This document shows positions 60,050-64,000 of a stretch of 64,000 bases of DNA, in pieces. The stretch's first letter is position 1, and each line of letters opens with the position of its first letter. Source of the stretch: Arthrobacter sp. efr-133-TYG-118 (GTDB taxonomy: Bacteria; Actinomycetota; Actinomycetes; Actinomycetales; Micrococcaceae); NCBI RefSeq assembly GCF_030209755.1, contig NZ_JARVRH010000008.1, positions 1-64,000 on the forward strand, written 5' to 3'. The translations under genes were made by a program, and so were the position numbers. The notes beneath the pieces are model-generated. The model saw only the letters and a program-made list of their open reading frames with translations. It searched no databases and was not told the DNA's origin.

Positions 60050-60751
60050 TCAGGACACGCGCTGCCCGAAGTTGTGCCTGCGGATCCAGGCGTGCATCGC
60101 GATTGCCGCAGCCGACGCCGCGTTCATGGACCGGGTGGAACCGTACTGCTCGATCGACAGCGTGGCGACGGCGGCGTCGTGCACCTCGGGAGTCAGTCCG
60201 GGGCCCTCCTGCCCGAACACGAGCACGCAATTGCGCGGAAGTTCGTAGGTTTCCAGCGGCACGGAATCGGGGAAGATGTCGATGCCGATGATGGCCAGCC
60301 CTTCCCCCTGCGCCCACTCCACGAAATCCTCCACGGTGGGGTGGTGGCGGACGTGCTGGTAGCGGTCGGTGACCATGGCCCCGCGACGGTTCCACCGGCG
60401 TCGTCCGATGATGTGGACCTCCTTGGCGAGGAACGCATTGGCGGTGCGAACCACAGTGCCGATGTTCAGGTCGTGCTGCCAGTTCTCAATGGCAATGTGG
60501 AAATCGTGCCGGTGCGCGTCCAGGTCCGCGACGATCGCTTCGTGCTTCCAGTACCGGTACTTGTCCACGACGTTGCGGCGGTCGCCATCCGCCAGCAGGT
60601 CCGGGTCCCAATGCTCGCCTTCCGGCCAGTCGCCTTCCCAAGGCCCGACGCCGACCTCGGGTTTCGCTTCGGGCTCCCCCTCGGTGGAGGAGACGAGAGG
60701 CGAGACAGCAGAGGAGTCGGTAGGGGCAGGGTTCTGGGGCCGGTCAGTCAC
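60050..60751 (-). CDS. TrmH/SpoU-family RNA 2'-O-methyltransferase
   Basis: This 233-residue SPOUT enzyme has the three family motifs: NIGTVVRTANAFLAKEVHIIGRRRW, VFGQEGPGLTPEVHDAA and LSIEQYGSTRSMNAASAAAIAMHAWIRR, which form the knotted SAM site. A 75-residue N-terminal region (rich in Glu/Pro, then YRYWKHEAIVADLDAHR) precedes it, as usual for the actinobacterial tRNA-type members. The target RNA is not known. Confidence 0.93.
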   Translation of the reverse strand: MTDRPQNPAPTDSSAVSPLVSSTEGEPEAKPEVGVGPWEGDWPEGEHWDPDLLADGDRRNVVDKYRYWKHEAIVADLDAHRHDFHIAIENWQHDLNIGTVVRTANAFLAKEVHIIGRRRWNRRGAMVTDRYQHVRHHPTVEDFVEWAQGEGLAIIGIDIFPDSVPLETYELPRNCVLVFGQEGPGLTPEVHDAAVATLSIEQYGSTRSMNAASAAAIAMHAWIRRHNFGQRVS

Positions 60752-60884
60752 TCTTCAACACTAGTCCGGGCAGTACCGCCTGCGGCGCCGAAACCCAGCC
60801 CTGTAACGCAGGACACCCGGGTGTCTCCCGGACCGAAAGATGAAAGACTTGGGACGAGAAACAGCCAATACGCGGAGGAAAAGC

Positions 60885-61715
60885 ATGGAGAACGCAACCG
60901 AGGCCCCGAAAAGCTCAGCCATTTACCGCAACGGACACGAAATCGAATGCTGGCTCACGGATATGGACGGTGTCCTGGTCCACGAAAACCAGGCGGTTCC
61001 CGGAGCGGCTGAACTGATCCAGCGCTGGGTGGACACCTCCAAGAGATTCCTCGTCCTCACCAATAACTCCATCTTCACCCCGCGGGACCTGGCTGCCCGG
61101 CTGAGCTCCTCCGGCCTGGAAATCCCGGAAGAGAACATCTGGACATCGGCCTTGGCCACGGCACAATTCCTCAAGGACCAGGTGCAGGGCTCGGAGTCCG
61201 GGAACCGCGCCTACACCATCGGTGAGGCAGGGCTCACGACGGCGTTGCATGAGGCCGGCTTCATCCTCACCGACCAGAACCCGGACTTCGTGGTGCTCGG
61301 CGAAACCCGCACCTACTCCTTCGAAGCGATCACCATGGCCATCCGGCTGATCCTCGCCGGGGCGCGCTTCATCGCCACCAACCCGGATGCCACCGGCCCC
61401 TCGAAGGACGGCCCGATGCCCGCCACCGGCGCCATCGCCGCGCTCATCTCCAAGGCGACCGGCCGCGAGCCATACATTGTGGGCAAGCCGAACCCCATGA
61501 TGTTCCGTTCCGCGATGAACCAGATCGACGCCCACTCGGAAACCACGGCAATGATCGGTGACCGCATGGATACCGACATCATCGCGGGCATGGAAGCCGG
61601 GCTGCACACCGTCCTGGTGCTCAGCGGCATCACCCAGCGCGAGGACATCGCGGCCTTCCCGTTCCGGCCGAACCAGGTCCTGAACTCGGTAGCTGACCTC
61701 AAAAGCCAGATCTAA
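60885..61715 (+). CDS. HAD-IIA family sugar phosphatase (NagD-like)
   Basis: This 276-residue phosphatase has HAD motif I ECWLTDMDGVLVHEN, motif II FLVLTNNSIFTPRDLAARL, motif III lysine GKPNPMMFRSAM and motif IV MIGDRMDTDIIAGMEAGL. This is the NagD/PLP-phosphatase branch, acting on nucleotide or sugar phosphates. The ATG at 60885 has GGAGGAAAAGC upstream. It is followed after 18 nt by a tyrosine phosphatase gene, and the two probably form an operon. Confidence 0.92.
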   Translation: MENATEAPKSSAIYRNGHEIECWLTDMDGVLVHENQAVPGAAELIQRWVDTSKRFLVLTNNSIFTPRDLAARLSSSGLEIPEENIWTSALATAQFLKDQVQGSESGNRAYTIGEAGLTTALHEAGFILTDQNPDFVVLGETRTYSFEAITMAIRLILAGARFIATNPDATGPSKDGPMPATGAIAALISKATGREPYIVGKPNPMMFRSAMNQIDAHSETTAMIGDRMDTDIIAGMEAGLHTVLVLSGITQREDIAAFPFRPNQVLNSVADLKSQI

Positions 61716-61733
61716 GAAGAAGGGGCTGCTGCC

Positions 61734-62411
61734 ATGGCTGTGCTGAACCTCCGTTCCCTGGCCGGTGGCCGAATTCTGAGGGGCAGCCAGCCGTTTGGCA
61801 TGGACATCGCGGCGACGGCCGCCTTCCTGGAACTTCATGGCATCCAGACGGTTGTGGATCTCCGGAGCGAATACGAACGCGCCATTGTGCCCTGGCAACT
61901 GGCCAACGGTGCCGTGGAACTCGTGGAGAACCCCCTCGATCCGCGTACCGCTTCCGAGGGGCTTCAATCGATCCACACAACCGAAGACCTTGGCGAGCTC
62001 TATCTCGGCTGGGTGCGCGCCCGCCCGGATTGGGTGGCCGAATCGCTGCGTCCCGCGGCCCAAGGCAAGCGGACCCTCATCCACTGCTCGCTCGGAAAGG
62101 ACCGCACCGGCGTCGTGTCCGCTCTGGCGCTCCTCGCGACGGGCGCTGACCACGCGGCTGTCGTGGCAGACTACGCCGCAAGCACCGCTGCCCTCCCCAC
62201 GATGCTGGAAACCATGTCAGCAGCCTGGCGGCTGGCGGTCCCCGAGGTTCCGGAGGAGGCTTTCAGTCCCTCGCTCATGCTGCTGCAATCCCCCGAAGCT
62301 GCGATGGAATACTTCCTGGACCGTTTCGGGCACGAGTTCGGCAGCGCGGGGGATTACTTGCGGGACGCCGGCCTCAGTGGTTCCGAGCTGGATGGATTGC
62401 GGCTCAGGTAG
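61734..62411 (+). CDS. Tyrosine-protein phosphatase (PtpB-like)
   Basis: This 225-residue enzyme has the nucleophile loop LIHCSLGKDRTGVVSALALLA, with Cys and Arg of the HCXXGKDRTG form found in Mycobacterium PtpB and Listeria LipA. The N-terminal NLRSLAGGRILRGSQPF and TVVDLRSEYER blocks belong to the same family. These enzymes act on phosphotyrosine and phosphoinositides. AAGAAGGGG lies upstream of the ATG. It is adjacent to a HAD phosphatase on the same strand. Confidence 0.92.
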   Translation: MAVLNLRSLAGGRILRGSQPFGMDIAATAAFLELHGIQTVVDLRSEYERAIVPWQLANGAVELVENPLDPRTASEGLQSIHTTEDLGELYLGWVRARPDWVAESLRPAAQGKRTLIHCSLGKDRTGVVSALALLATGADHAAVVADYAASTAALPTMLETMSAAWRLAVPEVPEEAFSPSLMLLQSPEAAMEYFLDRFGHEFGSAGDYLRDAGLSGSELDGLRLR

Positions 62412-62438
62412 CGGCGTTCTTTCTTCAGGGAGCACCGC

Positions 62439-63491
62439 TCAGTAGAACACCACCCGCGAGCCGGCGCGGGGCAGCGGAAAGAGCTCGTTCTCCAGGTCCT
62501 CGATGATCGGATTGTAGATAAAGGGATTCCACTGGGGGCTCGCGTGGGCGGGGCGGGCGCCGTCGGTCCTGCGGCCCGTGGACGCGATGTTGAGGGGAAA
62601 TGTCTTGGCCCACGCTGCCCGGGCCGTTCCGTAGTTCACGGTGTCGTCGTTCGGGTTTCCGATAAAGGCCATGCGGGTGTCCCCAAGCCTGTCGACAAAG
62701 CGCGTGCCGTCGAAATGGTAGATGTAGTCCGATTCACTTTGGATCAGCACGCTCGACGGCGCGATCGGCGAGAGCTGCTCCAGGGTCTGGTCCCAGATCT
62801 GCCCCCAGGTGCGTTCATGCTTGTTCACCACGCGCTCCCCTAGCTCGTAACCGCCGCGGAGGACCGACGGAACCTGGAAGCCGCTCTCGTACAAGAACAC
62901 CACGCCGTCGAACCAGCTTTGGTCGAGGATGTCGTACTTACTGAACGGCGAAGAATCCAACAGGATCAGCTTGACGCTCACGCCGTTCCTTTCACGCAGG
63001 AGCGCCGCCACTTCGGTGGCCAACATCCCGCCGAAACTGTGGCCGTAGAAATAGAGGGTGTTCAGCTTCCGCTCATTGATGTAGGCGAGCACGGCGTCCA
63101 CAACCTCGGTGACTTCCAACCCCAAGTTGGAGTATCCGACGGCGGCCATCTGGCCCCGCTGCCGTAGCGAACCGCGTATCGAGTTGAGGATCCATTGGGC
63201 CTCTTCCCAGCTGGTCTTGTAGCCGGGAAAGAGAATCCAACTCGAGTTGGGGTAGTACGACTCTGCGAAATCGTCCCCCACCGGAAGGATCTTGGTGGTG
63301 CGACGTTCAGCCTGGACCTGGCGGGTGAACAGCATGTCCGCTGCGAGGGCCGTGGAAGCACCCGCTCCAATCAGGAAGGAGCGACGGGAGAAACTCTTCA
63401 GCTCGGCGGCGTGGCGGAGCACCCGGGCAAGGGAGCCCGGGTCCTGCCAGCGTTGCTGCTTCCGGGGAAATTTTCCCTCCCGATAGTTCAC
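62439..63491 (-). CDS. Alpha/beta hydrolase with twin-arginine-type signal
   Basis: This 350-residue protein has a long N-terminal region with a Tat-like signal (SRRSFLIGAGASTALAADMLF at about residues 35-55). The hydrolase follows, with nucleophile elbow TLYFYGHSFGGMLATEVAALL. The acid is probably in LLDSSPFSKYD or later, and I could not fix the catalytic histidine. A 34-residue extension before the signal is unusual. The GTG at 63491 lacks a clear ribosome site, so a start nearer the signal is possible. The substrate is unknown. Confidence 0.78.
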   Translation of the reverse strand: MNYREGKFPRKQQRWQDPGSLARVLRHAAELKSFSRRSFLIGAGASTALAADMLFTRQVQAERRTTKILPVGDDFAESYYPNSSWILFPGYKTSWEEAQWILNSIRGSLRQRGQMAAVGYSNLGLEVTEVVDAVLAYINERKLNTLYFYGHSFGGMLATEVAALLRERNGVSVKLILLDSSPFSKYDILDQSWFDGVVFLYESGFQVPSVLRGGYELGERVVNKHERTWGQIWDQTLEQLSPIAPSSVLIQSESDYIYHFDGTRFVDRLGDTRMAFIGNPNDDTVNYGTARAAWAKTFPLNIASTGRRTDGARPAHASPQWNPFIYNPIIEDLENELFPLPRAGSRVVFY

Positions 63492-63560
63492 GCAGCCAGC
63501 TTAGGCTTTTCGGCCGCCGGGCACACGGGCCCCCTTCAGCCCCGCCTAGGCGCGGGAAGC

Positions 63561-64000
63561 TTAGTCGAGTCCCAGCTCGTCCTTGCCGAAAGCGAAGAGG
63601 TAGGGCACGCCGGTTTCGGCTTCGATCTTTTCCTTGGCGCCAGTGTTGCGGTCCACGATGACGGCCACGGCCACCACGTTGCCACCGGCCTTGCGGACGC
63701 CTTCGACGGCGGTCAGTGCCGAGCCGCCGGTGGTGGAGGTGTCCTCGAGAACCACGACGTTGCGGCCCTCCACCGAGGGACCTTCCACTTGGCGGCCCAT
63801 GCCGTAGGACTTCTGCGCCTTGCGCACAACAAAGGCGTCAACGGCGCGTCCGGCGTCGGCGGCGGCGTGCATCACGGCGGTACCGACGGGGTCCGCACCC
63901 ATAGTCAGGCCACCGGCGCACTCAACGGCGATTCCGGCGTCGTCGATCATGGAGAGCATGACCTGGCCAACCAGCTTCGAAGCCTCGTGGTGGAGGGTGA
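63561..64000 (-). CDS. pyrE: Orotate phosphoribosyltransferase (5' end beyond the window)
   Basis: The visible C-terminal 146 residues contain the PRPP-binding loop NVVVLEDTSTTGGSALTAVEGVRKAGG and the loop AFVVRKAQKSYGMGRQVEG. The frame runs off the right edge in LHHEASKLVGQVMLSM. The enzyme adds ribose-5-phosphate to orotate in pyrimidine synthesis. The 3' end is complete at the TAA at 63561. Confidence 0.92.
   Translation of the reverse strand, partial: TLHHEASKLVGQVMLSMIDDAGIAVECAGGLTMGADPVGTAVMHAAADAGRAVDAFVVRKAQKSYGMGRQVEGPSVEGRNVVVLEDTSTTGGSALTAVEGVRKAGGNVVAVAVIVDRNTGAKEKIEAETGVPYLFAFGKDELGLD

Overview
This 64 kb window is a high-GC actinobacterial chromosome segment. Gene content and codon style point to Micrococcaceae (Arthrobacter, Paenarthrobacter or Pseudarthrobacter type). 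Signs are GTG/TTG starts, a bifunctional PutA, a LytR_C membrane protein, DUF3151 and DUF503 proteins, an NgcEFG-type importer and long intergenic inverted repeats. I see no prophage, transposase, plasmid gene or CRISPR array. It is mostly ordinary chromosome with a few accessory islets. The genus is inference from family resemblance only.

Layout. 1-2400: end of an unknown gene, then a DUF1080 protein, a TolB-like propeller and a UPF0303 protein. 2524-10792: an MHS-family transporter, a GNAT acetyltransferase, a DsbA/FrnE oxidoreductase, a TetR regulator, a small-protein/LytR_C pair, a HAD phosphatase with a Stealth phosphotransferase, and a metallophosphoesterase. 11130-15007: a permease, TetR regulator and amidohydrolase cluster. 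15004-24692: glutathione peroxidase, M23 peptidase, MarR with divergent MFS exporter, MpaB-like oxygenase, and putA with a divergent LysR regulator. 24896-29947: tRNA-Ser(GGA), a NIF3-insert-like protein, the SRP RNA ffs, dnaX and recR. 30007-33740: an ABC exporter pair and aspartate kinase.

33883-40246 is the most unusual stretch. Two small paralogous proteins precede an OhrR-like MarR regulator with a strong dyad. After the regulator come a subtilisin-inhibitor-like (SSI) lipoprotein, an overlapping gene usually labelled 3-methyladenine DNA glycosylase, and a second SSI-like protein. The second SSI protein lacks a signal peptide and has lost one disulfide pair. A large secreted S8 subtilase lies convergent to this operon.

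40527-64000: DUF1540 protein, purSQL, DUF503, DUF1206, an NgcEFG-like GlcNAc/chitobiose importer, a TPR protein, YjbR, polysaccharide deacetylase, CoA-binding protein, an ECF sigma factor with a membrane partner, purA, a secreted phosphoesterase, a UDG-like protein, DUF3151 with fructose-bisphosphate aldolase, a SpoU methyltransferase, NagD-like and tyrosine phosphatases, a Tat-type alpha/beta hydrolase, and pyrE cut by the window end.

A recurring theme is intergenic inverted or direct repeats from several unrelated sequence families. One family has two 63-nt copies and another has two 66-nt copies. They sit between genes and are not explained by any coding feature. Some may double as terminators.
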